This document shows, one piece after another, positions 36,886 to 45,846 of a DNA stretch of 64,000 nt. The notes beneath the pieces are model-generated. The model was not told the DNA's origin. It was given only the letters and a program-made list of their open reading frames with translations, and did no database searches. Where the stretch lies: contig JAAYLX010000001.1 in NCBI GenBank assembly GCA_012521705.1, positions 1 through 64,000 on the forward strand. The letters are read 5' to 3'. Within the stretch, counting starts at the first letter, position 1, and each line of letters starts with the position of its first letter. This stretch comes from Clostridiaceae bacterium (GTDB taxonomy: Bacteria; Bacillota; Clostridia; DSM-8532). The translations under genes and the position numbers were made by a program.

Positions 36886-37407
36886 ATGAGTAGTCATATA
36901 AGATATGCAAATATCAATGATTTAGATGCTCTTGCGAATATACATTCCAAGTCCCTGATTGCTTCCTGTAAAGGAATAGTGCCCGAAGAAATTTTAAATG
37001 AGTACTTTACTTTTGAGAGAAGGAAAAATAGTTTATTTCGTGAATTGTCTCAAGGCTCTCCGGAAACTGCAATAATGTTTTCGGACAATCAACCGGTCGG
37101 TATGTTTACCTTTGGAGATAGCCGGTACTCGGAAAAAGAAGAGTCTCTGACAGAAATCTGGAGAATCTATATCCTTCCATCCCATTGGCGGCAAGGAATT
37201 GGGACAGAGTTAATGAATTGGGGGATTAACGAAATAAGACGAAGAGGCTTCAATAAAGCTGAGCTCTGGGTTTTAGAGGAGAATTATCGGGCTCGTCATT
37301 TCTACGAAAAGTATGGTTTTAAACACGATGGCAAAGTAAGGGTAATTAACTTGGGGAAGGAAATAAATGAGTATCGATACATAATAGATCTTTTGCCATT
37401 ATATTGA
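36886..37407 (+). CDS. GNAT family N-acetyltransferase
   Basis: The 173-residue protein has the acetyl-CoA binding motif ILPSHWRQGIGTELM (about 99-113) and the terminal ARHFYEKYGFKHDG, both typical of GNAT enzymes. It transfers an acetyl group to an unknown amine. It overlaps the next frame by 4 nt. Confidence 0.83.
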   Translation: MSSHIRYANINDLDALANIHSKSLIASCKGIVPEEILNEYFTFERRKNSLFRELSQGSPETAIMFSDNQPVGMFTFGDSRYSEKEESLTEIWRIYILPSHWRQGIGTELMNWGINEIRRRGFNKAELWVLEENYRARHFYEKYGFKHDGKVRVINLGKEINEYRYIIDLLPLY

Positions 37408-37901
37408 ATGACCGAGCCGTTGAAGGGACGCGTGGATTTATGTTTTTCCTGTATTATATTACACTTGCAAACTCATCCTGGCATTGGGTAACCGTAAGCC
37501 CAATGAAAATTCTGCCTGTTGCAATAATCTCGACACTTATTATTGAGTCTTTATCAATTGGAAAATCAAGCGGAATCTCAAACAATAAAAAGACATTTAT
37601 GGTAGTTAGTCTTGCGAATTTATTTTCATTTCTGGCTCCATATTTATTTCGAGCATACAGTTTCATTCCTACCAGTGGAAGATTTAGTTTGTCGGCAGCC
37701 TTTAATAAAGGGCCTTTTTACATAGTTTTAACCGGATATTTAGTATTGACTCTTGTAGTGGAATTGCCAATAGTCTATATTCTGTTAAAAAAAGAGGCCA
37801 GAAACAAGCTAAAGTTATTTGTATCAATCCTTGCATCAAATATTATAACGACGTTGTTGGTAGCGTTTTTTGAAAGATTGATTTGTAAAGGATTGTGGTA
37901 A
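37404..37901 (+). CDS. Membrane protein of unknown function
   Basis: Up to 165 residues with four hydrophobic segments. The TTG at 37404 overlaps the preceding stop, while an ATG at 37440 begins just before the first segment (MFFLYYITLA) and may be the true start. I do not recognise a family; FERLICKGLW ends it. A terminator follows. Confidence 0.55.
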   Translation: MNDRAVEGTRGFMFFLYYITLANSSWHWVTVSPMKILPVAIISTLIIESLSIGKSSGISNNKKTFMVVSLANLFSFLAPYLFRAYSFIPTSGRFSLSAAFNKGPFYIVLTGYLVLTLVVELPIVYILLKKEARNKLKLFVSILASNIITTLLVAFFERLICKGLW

Positions 37902-37910
37902 ATTAAGATC

Positions 37911-37938
37911 AAGCTCCTTAAAAGGAGCTTTTCATTTA
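37911..37938 (+). terminator. Intrinsic terminator
   Basis: AAGCTCCTT (37911-37919) and AAGGAGCTT (37922-37930) form a 9-bp stem with a very small loop, followed by TTCATTT. Confidence 0.7.
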
Positions 37939-38125
37939 TACTGAGGTTGAACATGAGGATGAAAGTGGAATCGAAAACCAGTATGTGAAAGCATTGAAGA
38001 AAGCTGCCAAATTGAGAGCATAAAACATCGTTATAATTCGATAAAAAAGTGGTTTCTATATTATCAAAAGAACTTGGGAAAAGCTTTTCTCCCAATGGGA
38101 ATGGAAGAAAGCGAGGATACGAAAA

Positions 38126-38695
38126 ATGGACGTAAGAAAATTCTTGGATATAATGTCTGTCGCAGAACAATTAAAAAATAATACAAGGCACTCCTGGACA
38201 TCTTCAAACCGCCATGAAAGCGTTGCGGAACACAGTTGGCGTTTATCTTTAATGGCCTACCTGGTGAAGGATGAATTTCCTGATGCTGATATAAACAAAG
38301 TAATCCTTATGTGTATTTGTCATGACCTGGGAGAAGCATTTACCGGTGATATACCTGCATTTAATAAAACTAAGAGTGATGAGATTAAAGAGAATAGAGA
38401 AATTCACCAGTGGATTAATAATCTGCCGGAACCATATAAAGGAGAACTAACTGAGCTGTTTAGAGAAATGAATGAGCTAAAAACTCTGGAATCAAGGATT
38501 TTTAAGGCCCTGGACAAGATGGAAGCATTAATTCAGCATAATGAGGCTGACATATCATCATGGCTTCCGCTTGAGTACGAATTAAATCTGACTTATGGAG
38601 AAAAAGAAGTGGAGTTTTCAGAATATATGAAGGATTTGAGAGCTGCTATAAATGAGGATACAATTAATAAAATAAAGTCTTCGAAAACCCAATAA
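38126..38695 (+). CDS. HD-domain hydrolase, YfbR/HDDC2-like
   Basis: The 189-residue protein has RHESVAEHSWRLSLMAYL (about 29-46), CICHDLGEAFTGDIPAF (about 70-86) and a helical C-terminal part. This is the layout of HD enzymes that act as deoxynucleoside 5'-monophosphatases. The substrate is inferred from the family. GCGAGGA precedes the ATG. Confidence 0.83.
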   Translation: MDVRKFLDIMSVAEQLKNNTRHSWTSSNRHESVAEHSWRLSLMAYLVKDEFPDADINKVILMCICHDLGEAFTGDIPAFNKTKSDEIKENREIHQWINNLPEPYKGELTELFREMNELKTLESRIFKALDKMEALIQHNEADISSWLPLEYELNLTYGEKEVEFSEYMKDLRAAINEDTINKIKSSKTQ

Positions 38696-38766
38696 AGTTC
38701 AGAGGTGGCCGGATTGTCAGATTAATTTATGATGCAATTTTTTTAAAGGACGAGGGGAGTAAATAG

Positions 38767-39306
38767 GTGAGGTTAATGAGTAATTTAAGACTGGTTCTTT
38801 CAGATGTAAAGTATAAGAATGAATATTTGGATTTCATTTCAGAATGTCGTGAAGATTTGAAAGAGACATTTTTTGATTCTGTAATTCCCATATCCGATGA
38901 AGAAACATTTGAAAACGATATTAACAAATTAATTAATATGCGTATAGGTAAAGACCTGCCTGATACTTGGGTTCCGCAAAGTACATACTGGCTTTTGGAA
39001 AACGGGGGCAGAATCATTGGTGTTGTAATAATCAGACATAAATTAAATGAACGCCTGAGATTCAGAGGGGGGCATATCGCATACTATATTCGTCCTTCTG
39101 AAAGAAACAAAGGATATGGAAATCAAATACTGTCTTTGGCATTGGAGCGTTGCAGGGATTTGAACCTGCAAAGGGTCCTTTTAACCTGCAGAAAGGATAA
39201 TATCCCCTCGTCAAGAATCATAAAAAATAATGGTGGTCAATTTGATTCTGAAGATATTGACAATACGCAAGTAATACAAAGGTATTGGATTGAATTGCCG
39301 GAGTAA
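38767..39306 (+). CDS. GNAT family acetyltransferase (paralogue A)
   Basis: The 179-residue protein has RGGHIAYYIRPSERNKGYGNQIL, the acetyl-CoA site, shared almost block by block with the gene at 40433. It ends VIQRYWIELPE, again like the paralogue. The start is GTG at 38767 behind GAGGGGAG; an ATG at 38776 is also possible. The substrate is unknown. Confidence 0.82.
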   Translation: MRLMSNLRLVLSDVKYKNEYLDFISECREDLKETFFDSVIPISDEETFENDINKLINMRIGKDLPDTWVPQSTYWLLENGGRIIGVVIIRHKLNERLRFRGGHIAYYIRPSERNKGYGNQILSLALERCRDLNLQRVLLTCRKDNIPSSRIIKNNGGQFDSEDIDNTQVIQRYWIELPE

Positions 39307-39406
39307 AAAGATATTTTCGGATAGTTACGCTTAGAAAAAACAGGTTGAAATAGAAATAAATTGATGGTATCGTAGAATACATTAATCAATATCAACGAGG
39401 TTTATT

Positions 39407-40312
39407 ATGAAAAAGAATATTTCTACAGTTTTAATAGTTTTTCTTCTTATTACTCAAGTTATTTTACTTATTAAAATTTCAAGCCTGGAAAACAGCCTTG
39501 AGCATCATTTAGATAGTCTTAAGTGGGCACAGGAGAATATAAATTCGAGCATAGACTCTGTATATTCACATGTAAACAATGTTTTCGAAAAAAAGGAAAG
39601 TTTGCTTGAGCATGCTGAATTTAAAATTGGAGCGCCTGATAAAGAGAATCTCACTATTCCAATAACCTATACTGTAATCCCTAAAGAGGTTGGCAGTAAA
39701 ACATCGGTAAGTCTTGAGTTGAATGGAGAAATCCATACCATGGAAAGAAACGGAACGTCATTTACTGTAACTGTATTTGAGGATATTTTCAGTGCAGAAA
39801 TATTTCCTAAGATTTTGATTGCAGACGATGATATAGTTAAAACAGAACTAAATGTAGATCTTAATATTTGGAATATTAAAGAAAAAATATTTCCGCCTTT
39901 TTACGTTCGCCTGGATGGAAGAACAACCCAAAAAAATAAGCAGGAATACTTAAGACAAGGGACAATCAGTTCAAATATAAACGAATCTAAAGCATCATTA
40001 GCTTCTATAGAGTATGTGGAGGCAAGGCTTGTAATAAAAGTTGATGACAAGATAGTCAAAGATGAACTAATTGATATAAATAAACTGGATGGCTACGAAG
40101 TTAATGAGAAAATTCCTTTAAACGATGGCAGGACTGTTACAATGACCATTATTGTCAAAGACAGTTTTGGCCTGGAACACCATTGCATGATTGACTCATT
40201 TTCTCAAGGAATGGATCAAACATTTAAGCCGTTGTTTGAAAGAGACAAAATATATTCACCGGAAGGTAAGCTTCTCTGGCAGGAAGAATTCATCGAACTT
40301 AATCCTCAATAA
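39407..40312 (+). CDS. Membrane-anchored extracellular protein of unknown function
   Basis: The 301-residue protein has one N-terminal hydrophobic segment (about 5-23) followed by a predicted coiled stretch (27-66) and a polar, beta-rich exterior part. I do not recognise a domain. ITYTVIPKEVGSKTSVSLELNG suggests immunoglobulin-like strands. It lies between two paralogous acetyltransferases. Confidence 0.65.
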   Translation: MKKNISTVLIVFLLITQVILLIKISSLENSLEHHLDSLKWAQENINSSIDSVYSHVNNVFEKKESLLEHAEFKIGAPDKENLTIPITYTVIPKEVGSKTSVSLELNGEIHTMERNGTSFTVTVFEDIFSAEIFPKILIADDDIVKTELNVDLNIWNIKEKIFPPFYVRLDGRTTQKNKQEYLRQGTISSNINESKASLASIEYVEARLVIKVDDKIVKDELIDINKLDGYEVNEKIPLNDGRTVTMTIIVKDSFGLEHHCMIDSFSQGMDQTFKPLFERDKIYSPEGKLLWQEEFIELNPQ

Positions 40313-40432
40313 TTTAAATAAAAACACAGTAAACGCCATTGAAGAGAAAAGTATGGAAAGTGAAAATCCTCTGCAAATGCAATTTAAATGAAGGTATATT
40401 CTTCAGTACAACTTTCTCGGGAGGATATATTT

Positions 40433-40954
40433 GTGGAAGCAATAAAACTGGTTTTACCGACAAAAGAGCATGAGACGCAAGTCATGGATTATAAAAGGGA
40501 ATTTGAAATGAATGGTGACAGTATGGACGGCACCGCAGGTTTGCAGAATGCTCCGAATTTTGATGAGTGGCTTAAAGCCCTTGAAGACAATTCAAGGGAA
40601 GAGACTGTCAGACCTGGGCTTGTCCCTGCATCGACCTTTCTGGCAATAAGGGAGATTGATAATCGCCTGGTAGGCATGGTTGATATTCGCCATCGCCTGA
40701 ATGATCACCTTTTCAGAATCGGCGGGCATATAGGGTACAGTGTCAGAAAATCCGAGAGAAGAAAGGGATATGCGAAAGAAATGCTGCGCCTGGCTTTGGA
40801 ATATTGCAGGAGCTTAAATATTCAAAAAGTGCTTGTCACCTGTAATAAAAACAATATTGCTTCAGCAAAGACCATTATAGCCAATGGCGGTGAGCTGGAA
40901 AATGAAATACCAAACGGGGAGAAAATCGTACAAAGATATTGGATTACTTTATGA
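40433..40954 (+). CDS. GNAT family acetyltransferase (paralogue B)
   Basis: The 173-residue protein carries IGGHIGYSVRKSERRKGYA and LNIQKVLVTCNKNNIASAK, typical of GNAT enzymes. It shares these blocks and the ending IVQRYWI with the gene at 38767, so a local duplication is likely. I chose the GTG at 40433, 8 nt behind GGGAGG; an ATG at 40388 has no such site. Confidence 0.83.
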   Translation: MEAIKLVLPTKEHETQVMDYKREFEMNGDSMDGTAGLQNAPNFDEWLKALEDNSREETVRPGLVPASTFLAIREIDNRLVGMVDIRHRLNDHLFRIGGHIGYSVRKSERRKGYAKEMLRLALEYCRSLNIQKVLVTCNKNNIASAKTIIANGGELENEIPNGEKIVQRYWITL

Positions 40955-40969
40955 TGGGAGGTTAAAATA

Positions 40970-41917
40970 GTGGATCAGAACATCATTGCAGTAATATGGG
41001 ATTTTGACAAAACCCTTGTCAATGGATATATGCAGGAGCCCATATTCAAGAAATACAATGTAGACGAGAATACTTTCTGGGATGAAGTAAACAGTCTGGA
41101 GGATCAATATAAAAGGCAGGGTATAAGGGTAAACAGGGACACAATCTATTTGAACCATTTCATCACCTGCGTCCGGCAGGGAATATTCAAGGGTTTGAAT
41201 AATGCCATGCTCCGTGAATTCGGAAAGGAACTGACTTTCTACCCCGGAATACCTGAGATTTTCGAGGAACTATGTAATATCGTAACAAAAAATGAGAAAT
41301 ACAGTCCGTTTAATATTTCTGTTGAGCATTACGTTGTAAGTACCGGTTTATCGGAAATTATAAAGGGTTCTATCGTGAACAATTATGTAAAAGGAATCTG
41401 GGCATGCGAATTTATTGAAAGGCCAATAATGTCATCCCTTGGAACCGGAGAAAGCGAGAGTGGTTTGGAATTCTCCGGGAACGAGATATCACAAATTGCC
41501 TATGCCATAGACAATACTTCAAAGACCCGGGCTCTTTTTGAGATAAACAAGGGCTCAAACCTTTTTGAAGAAATTGACGTTAACTCTAAGATTGCTCCTG
41601 AAAACAGGCGTGTTCCTTTTGAAAACATGATATATATTGCAGACGGTCCAAGCGATGTACCTGCATTTTCAGTTATAAAATCCAATGGCGGCAGGACTTT
41701 TGCTGTATATCCCAAAGGAAATAACAAGGCATTTAAGCAGGTAAATCAGCTTATCAGGGATGGAAGAATTGATATGTTCGGTGAAGCTGATTATTCAAAA
41801 GATACAACAACTTACCTGTGGTTAAGAAACCAGGTGCTGGATATAGCAGATCGCATATATGACAAAAAAAGAGAGCAGATTTCAAAGAGTGCATCAAAGG
41901 CTCCCACACATATATAG
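40970..41917 (+). CDS. HAD superfamily hydrolase
   Basis: The 315-residue protein starts with the HAD motif I IWDFDKTLVNG (about residues 9-19). Motif II is probably VVSTGLSE, and motif IV is YIADGPSDVPAF (about 223-234). Long inserts lie between them. It is probably a phosphatase with an unknown substrate. The start is GTG behind GGGAGG, 15 nt after the acetyltransferase, so the two may be co-transcribed. Confidence 0.82.
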   Translation: MDQNIIAVIWDFDKTLVNGYMQEPIFKKYNVDENTFWDEVNSLEDQYKRQGIRVNRDTIYLNHFITCVRQGIFKGLNNAMLREFGKELTFYPGIPEIFEELCNIVTKNEKYSPFNISVEHYVVSTGLSEIIKGSIVNNYVKGIWACEFIERPIMSSLGTGESESGLEFSGNEISQIAYAIDNTSKTRALFEINKGSNLFEEIDVNSKIAPENRRVPFENMIYIADGPSDVPAFSVIKSNGGRTFAVYPKGNNKAFKQVNQLIRDGRIDMFGEADYSKDTTTYLWLRNQVLDIADRIYDKKREQISKSASKAPTHI

Positions 41918-41931
41918 AAAGGGTTTTTTAC

Positions 41932-42067
41932 ATGAATAAAAAATATACGGATTTAAACTCTGCCATCATTGACAAACGGGTGGTTTAAGGTAATGGCAAT
42001 ATTTAAGAACGATTTTCCTATATTGGAATATGACACTGATAAATTGGCTGTAATAATGCCCAACTGA
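41932..42067 (+). pseudogene. Two truncated gene starts in tandem
   Basis: A frame of 18 codons (41932-41988) begins MNKKYTDLNS with a good GAAAGGG site and stops early; it resembles the first residues of a class I SAM-dependent methyltransferase family. A second frame of 24 codons (41993-42067) begins MAIFKNDFPILEYDTDKLAV and stops; it resembles the N-terminus of nucleoside phosphorylase-type proteins. Neither continues in any frame I could see. I read both as remnants of deleted genes. Both resemblances are from memory. Confidence 0.4.
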
Positions 42068-42127
42068 AAAAATGATACTAACTAATAATGGAAAGTTCTA
42101 TGGATCGTCTATTACAGGATAGGATTC

Positions 42128-42161
42128 TAAAAAAGGGGCTATAGTCAAGCTGCCATAGCCC
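42128..42161 (-). terminator. Terminator of the duplicated-repeat protein gene
   Basis: On the minus strand GGGCTAT (42161-42155) pairs with ATAGCCC (42142-42136) and is followed by CTTTTTTA. Confidence 0.7.
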
Positions 42162-42225
42162 AAATATTATGAAAGATTATATAAAACCCAGTTGAGTGAA
42201 GAAGATAATGATGAGTCGGGCAGTA

Positions 42226-42489
42226 TTATGCTACCACCATATTTTCTTCACTAAGTCTCACTATTTCAGCCTGAATAAGTGTTAATATAATGGTTAGCTC
42301 AAGAATAACCTGAGTAACAATAAAGGCATCCTGAATCAAAGCGTCTATTTGTTCCTGGTTATTATTTTCAGCGCTTAACCGTACTATTTCAGTCTGAATC
42401 AGAGAAAGGATAAAATTTAGTTGCAGAATAACTTGCGTAACGGCCAATAAATCTTCGACCAAAGCTTCAATTTGCTCATTATTATTCAT
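42226..42489 (-). CDS. 87-residue protein made of two tandem 38-residue repeats
   Basis: Residues 5-42 and 46-83 align without gaps and share 26 of 38 identical residues, including VTQVIL and EIVRLS. The repeats are acidic at the start, hydrophobic in the middle and have no Cys, Pro or Gly. They look like amphipathic helices that could pack as a bundle or lie on a membrane. I do not recognise a family. GGAGGTG precedes the ATG, and a terminator follows, so it is a real single-gene unit. Confidence 0.75.
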   Translation of the reverse strand: MNNNEQIEALVEDLLAVTQVILQLNFILSLIQTEIVRLSAENNNQEQIDALIQDAFIVTQVILELTIILTLIQAEIVRLSEENMVVA

Positions 42490-42617
42490 TTTTTCACCTC
42501 CAGAGGGTTGTCTGTCTTGTACATAATATGAAAATTGCTGCCAACTAGTTCAGAAAAAGAAACAAAAACAGACAAGAGGAGCGTTGGATGACGCGAATAA
42601 ACGAGCATACAGAGCTA

Positions 42618-43490
42618 TTAGACATTTCCGAGATGGACATGTTTTAAATGCTTTCTTGCTGTATTGAACAGTTTTTCCAGTGTTTTTACAGGAGTTGGTT
42701 CTTTGTCGGTCATCTTATAGCGGGGGAAGAACCTTGTTAAGTGCAGGGGAATTTCAGGGGATATATCCGCCAGCCATTGGGCAAGGTCCTCTATTTCCTT
42801 TTCATTATCATTGAGACCGGGAATGATAAGGGTGGTTATTTCTACATGACAGGCCTGCGAAGCGGTTTCAATTGTCTTTTTTACAAATTCCACTTTTCCG
42901 CCGCACATCTTCTGGTAGAATTCCTGGCTAAAGCTTTTTAAATCTATGTTCATGGCGTCAATATAGGGAAGAAGCTCTTTTAAAGGCTCCTGCTGAATAT
43001 ACCCGTTCGTTATCAAGGCATTTTTAAGCCCCTTTTCTTTTGAGAGTTTGCAGCAGTCCATTACATATTCAAAGTTGATCAAAGGTTCATTATATGTAAA
43101 AGCAAGACCAATGTTATTGGCCTTTTTAAGTTCGAGAGCCTTATCTGCCAATTCTTCAGGAGTAACATAGACTGTACCCGGTTTCTCCATTGAAATTGAA
43201 TAATTCTGACAGAAAGAGCACCTGAAGTTGCAGCCATAGCTTCCCACAGACAGAATCCGGGAACCCGGATAAAAGTGATAAAGAGGCTTTTTCTCTACAG
43301 GATCAAGAGCAAGGGATGAAATAAGTCCGTAGCTTTCCGCATACAGATCGCCATCTGTATTTTTCCGCACGCCACAGATTCCTCTTTGGCCATTTTTAAT
43401 ATGACAATCATGAGGGCAGAGAAGGCAGTGGACTGTGTCATCCTTCAGTTTTTCATAGTACCTTGCCATAGTACTACTCAAAGGCTTCAC
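42618..43490 (-). CDS. amrS: AmmeMemoRadiSam system radical SAM enzyme
   Basis: The 290-residue protein has the radical SAM cluster motif CNFRCSFC (Cys87, Cys91, Cys94) in SVGSYGCNFRCSFCQN, and an N-terminal Cys motif CLLCPHDC with GICG (residues 22-39). AFTYNEPLINFEYV and HLTRFFPRYKM are typical of the family. It starts with GTG directly behind the stop of its partner gene. The reaction of the system is not established as far as I know. Confidence 0.9.
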   Translation of the reverse strand: MKPLSSTMARYYEKLKDDTVHCLLCPHDCHIKNGQRGICGVRKNTDGDLYAESYGLISSLALDPVEKKPLYHFYPGSRILSVGSYGCNFRCSFCQNYSISMEKPGTVYVTPEELADKALELKKANNIGLAFTYNEPLINFEYVMDCCKLSKEKGLKNALITNGYIQQEPLKELLPYIDAMNIDLKSFSQEFYQKMCGGKVEFVKKTIETASQACHVEITTLIIPGLNDNEKEIEDLAQWLADISPEIPLHLTRFFPRYKMTDKEPTPVKTLEKLFNTARKHLKHVHLGNV

Positions 43491-44879
43491 CTACCTGTGA
43501 CGTACAACCTCAAAACGTTCCAGAGAATATTCTTCATTTTTGCCAATTCCGGCCTTGGCGAGCGCTATGTCTACCTGTTGCTGAGGAGTATCAACCCCGT
43601 CAAGGTCGGGTAGAAGAAGTCCCCTTCGGTATCCGTTGCTGACTATAACTCCGTAGCGTTTTACATCCAGTTCATCTATACTTTTTATGGGTTCGGGTTC
43701 TCCCAATACATCCACGCTGTAGATAAGATCTTTCAGTTCGTAATCTTTAACAGGATTGAACCTGGGATCACGAGTTCCCGAGCTTATGGCATTTTGGATA
43801 ATCTCCTCTGCAATGCTGTCGGTAACAGGGCTTATTGTTCCTATACAACCACGAAGCTGCCCGTGCTTGGTTATTGAAACAAAAACACCTGCCTTGCGGT
43901 TAAGCATTTCCTCAGGCAAATAATCAGGAACCGGGATTACCTTGCCTTTTTTCACGAAGTTTTCAAGAGCGGTTCTGGCTAAAGTGACATAGGGGTCTTC
44001 GGCTTTTCTGGTGGCTTCGATTTCATGCTTATGGCTTTCTTCGTAAAAAGAGATCAGATCCCTGGAAAGATCGCGCCCGTCCAGAGTAAGTTCGGCAATC
44101 ATATAGCCAACCCCGAAGGGGCCCTCATATGACAATACTTTTGATTTTACCCTGTAGCCATTCAACGCTCCGGCAAGCATGGCAAAGGACCTCAGTCCAC
44201 ATTCTCCTGCCTGCTCGCAAAGTCTTTCGTCAATATCCAACAGCTTTTTGAAATCAGCGGCTTTTATGTTTTCAACCAAAAACTCATCAAAAGCAGGTCC
44301 TTCCTCGGCAAAACCGTAGGGACCATCTTCTTTTAACCTATGGGATAAATCTCCGCTGCCTATGAAAACAACTTTTTTATCCGAGGAGGTAACAGCTTTT
44401 TGGATGCAGCTGCCAAACACATAGAGCTGTTTCAATGGAAGTCCGGCAATAGAAATACGGATAAGGGAAAAATCAGTAAAATATTTTGAAATGTAATAAA
44501 GAGGAACCAGGGAGCCATGATCCAGTTCTTTTTCCCTTGCCCCCAATGTTCCCGCTTCTATTCCACAAGTAAGGGCATTTTCCTTTATTGATTCTATAAG
44601 CTCCAAATCATTTTCAAATTCAAAGGAGAGTTCGGGTGCGCCAAAGTTTTTGAAACTTCCGGAAAGTTTTTTACCCGGCAGGATATGAATATAATCAGCA
44701 TAAGCCGTACCATGAGGTGTGGTGATTATTATTGTCTGAGGAGACAGTTCTTTTATCTGGCGGGCAATTTCTTCGTAAGCATTTATTGTCGCAGAAGCGT
44801 TATTTTGCTCGCCCTTTCCTATCTCAGGGATAATAATCGGAGGGTGAGGCACAATGTAGGCTTTTAATATTTCTCCCAT
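43491..44879 (-). CDS. AmrB-AmrA fusion (Memo and AMMECR1 domains)
   Basis: The 462-residue protein joins a Memo-like domain (about 1-265, AYIVPHPPIIIPEIG, TTPHGTAYADY, SGDLSHRL, related to extradiol dioxygenases) to an AMMECR1 domain (about 290-460, GVFVSITKHGQLRGCIGT). The two are separate genes in many genomes. With amrS downstream, separated by no base, it completes the AmmeMemoRadiSam trio. I chose the ATG at 44879 behind GGGAGATG; longer upstream starts lack a site. Confidence 0.9.
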   Translation of the reverse strand: MGEILKAYIVPHPPIIIPEIGKGEQNNASATINAYEEIARQIKELSPQTIIITTPHGTAYADYIHILPGKKLSGSFKNFGAPELSFEFENDLELIESIKENALTCGIEAGTLGAREKELDHGSLVPLYYISKYFTDFSLIRISIAGLPLKQLYVFGSCIQKAVTSSDKKVVFIGSGDLSHRLKEDGPYGFAEEGPAFDEFLVENIKAADFKKLLDIDERLCEQAGECGLRSFAMLAGALNGYRVKSKVLSYEGPFGVGYMIAELTLDGRDLSRDLISFYEESHKHEIEATRKAEDPYVTLARTALENFVKKGKVIPVPDYLPEEMLNRKAGVFVSITKHGQLRGCIGTISPVTDSIAEEIIQNAISSGTRDPRFNPVKDYELKDLIYSVDVLGEPEPIKSIDELDVKRYGVIVSNGYRRGLLLPDLDGVDTPQQQVDIALAKAGIGKNEEYSLERFEVVRHR

Positions 44880-45277
44880 TAGTAACATCTCCCAAAAAGT
44901 ATTCTCTTTTACCCTTAGTATAAATCCAATATTATCCAATTTGCAACTTTATTTATGTAAGGCAAAAAATCACGGGCTCAGAAGCAATTTATTCCGGGAT
45001 TTTGGATTTTCTGTTACGCAAATGGCTGAATTAGTATACTCTGTGCTGCAGATTTTATTCATCAGGTAAAAAGAACGTTTTTTGCATAGCCGGATAAGCA
45101 GTTTCATATATTCGAATGGCAGAGAACTGAATAAAACAAGGACATTGCCTTTAAGAGGTTCGACGGTATCTTTTGTTTTCTCTAACTGGTGAACGAACAG
45201 ATTGTGAGAGGCGTTAAGAATTGGTTAAGAACAGTTCCAAATATTAAAGGATTGAAGGATTAAGGTGGGAAGAAGCT
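44880..45277. other. Intergenic region with an open remnant frame on the minus strand
   Basis: A minus-strand frame is open for 84 codons (45224 to 44970, stop TGA), reading KGNVLVLFSSLPFEYMKLL in the middle, with no start codon near its 5' end and no ribosome binding site. It may be the tail of a lost gene. No promoter or hairpin stands out. Confidence 0.4.
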
Positions 45278-45739
45278 ATGAAAAAAGGAGTACTCCTTTT
45301 ATCAATAATCATTACTGTAATTTTTCTGACCGGCTGCGGACAAAAATCCGATTATTACGGTACATACATATTTGAGAGCGTGGATTATCAATCGCCGGTC
45401 CTGTCTACCACCGCAGATTATATTGAAGAAATAATGCGGGGGACAAAATATACTGTCACGGAAAAAGAATTCAAAATAGAATCGCCTGAGTTAACAGAGG
45501 AATTTAAATCACCAAAATATATTAAAGGCGAACTTCCTGCAAATCCGGGGCCTCTTGCCGATGTTTATTCTTTTCTGGGAGACGAGGTTAAATGGCAGAT
45601 TGATATTTTAACTGAAGAAGGGGAAAAAACCCGCTACAGACTTTACGCATCAAAGGACAGTTTGTGGGTTTCATTTTATAATAATACTCCTGATGGTACA
45701 GAGATTATCATGTATATCTATAAAATCTCAAAAACATAA
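45278..45739 (+). CDS. Small lipoprotein of unknown function
   Basis: The 153-residue protein has a signal peptide ending in the lipobox LTGC (Cys20), then GQKSDYYGTYIFES and a beta-rich body. It should be anchored outside the membrane. The pattern YYGTYIFESVDY resembles small lipoproteins with lipocalin-like folds, but I recognise no family. AAGGTGGGAAG precedes the ATG. Confidence 0.75.
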   Translation: MKKGVLLLSIIITVIFLTGCGQKSDYYGTYIFESVDYQSPVLSTTADYIEEIMRGTKYTVTEKEFKIESPELTEEFKSPKYIKGELPANPGPLADVYSFLGDEVKWQIDILTEEGEKTRYRLYASKDSLWVSFYNNTPDGTEIIMYIYKISKT

Positions 45740-45846
45740 ATTCTGTTGAGAAATACTTTCGGATGTCTAACTTCTGGTAAAGGTGTGAATAATTTCTTCA
45801 GGGAAAAGCTGCTTTAAAAATAAATACCGGGGTTGGACAGTATATC

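Noticed and set aside
37937..38023. Short open stretch reading YTEVEHEDESGIENQYV before the HD hydrolase gene
   Set aside because: It has no start codon, begins inside a terminator tail and is too short to place; it could be a gene remnant, but nothing supports a name.
42226..42489. Repeats in the 87-residue protein gene as a CRISPR or DNA repeat array
   Set aside because: Only two copies, they are coding, and identity is higher in protein than in DNA.
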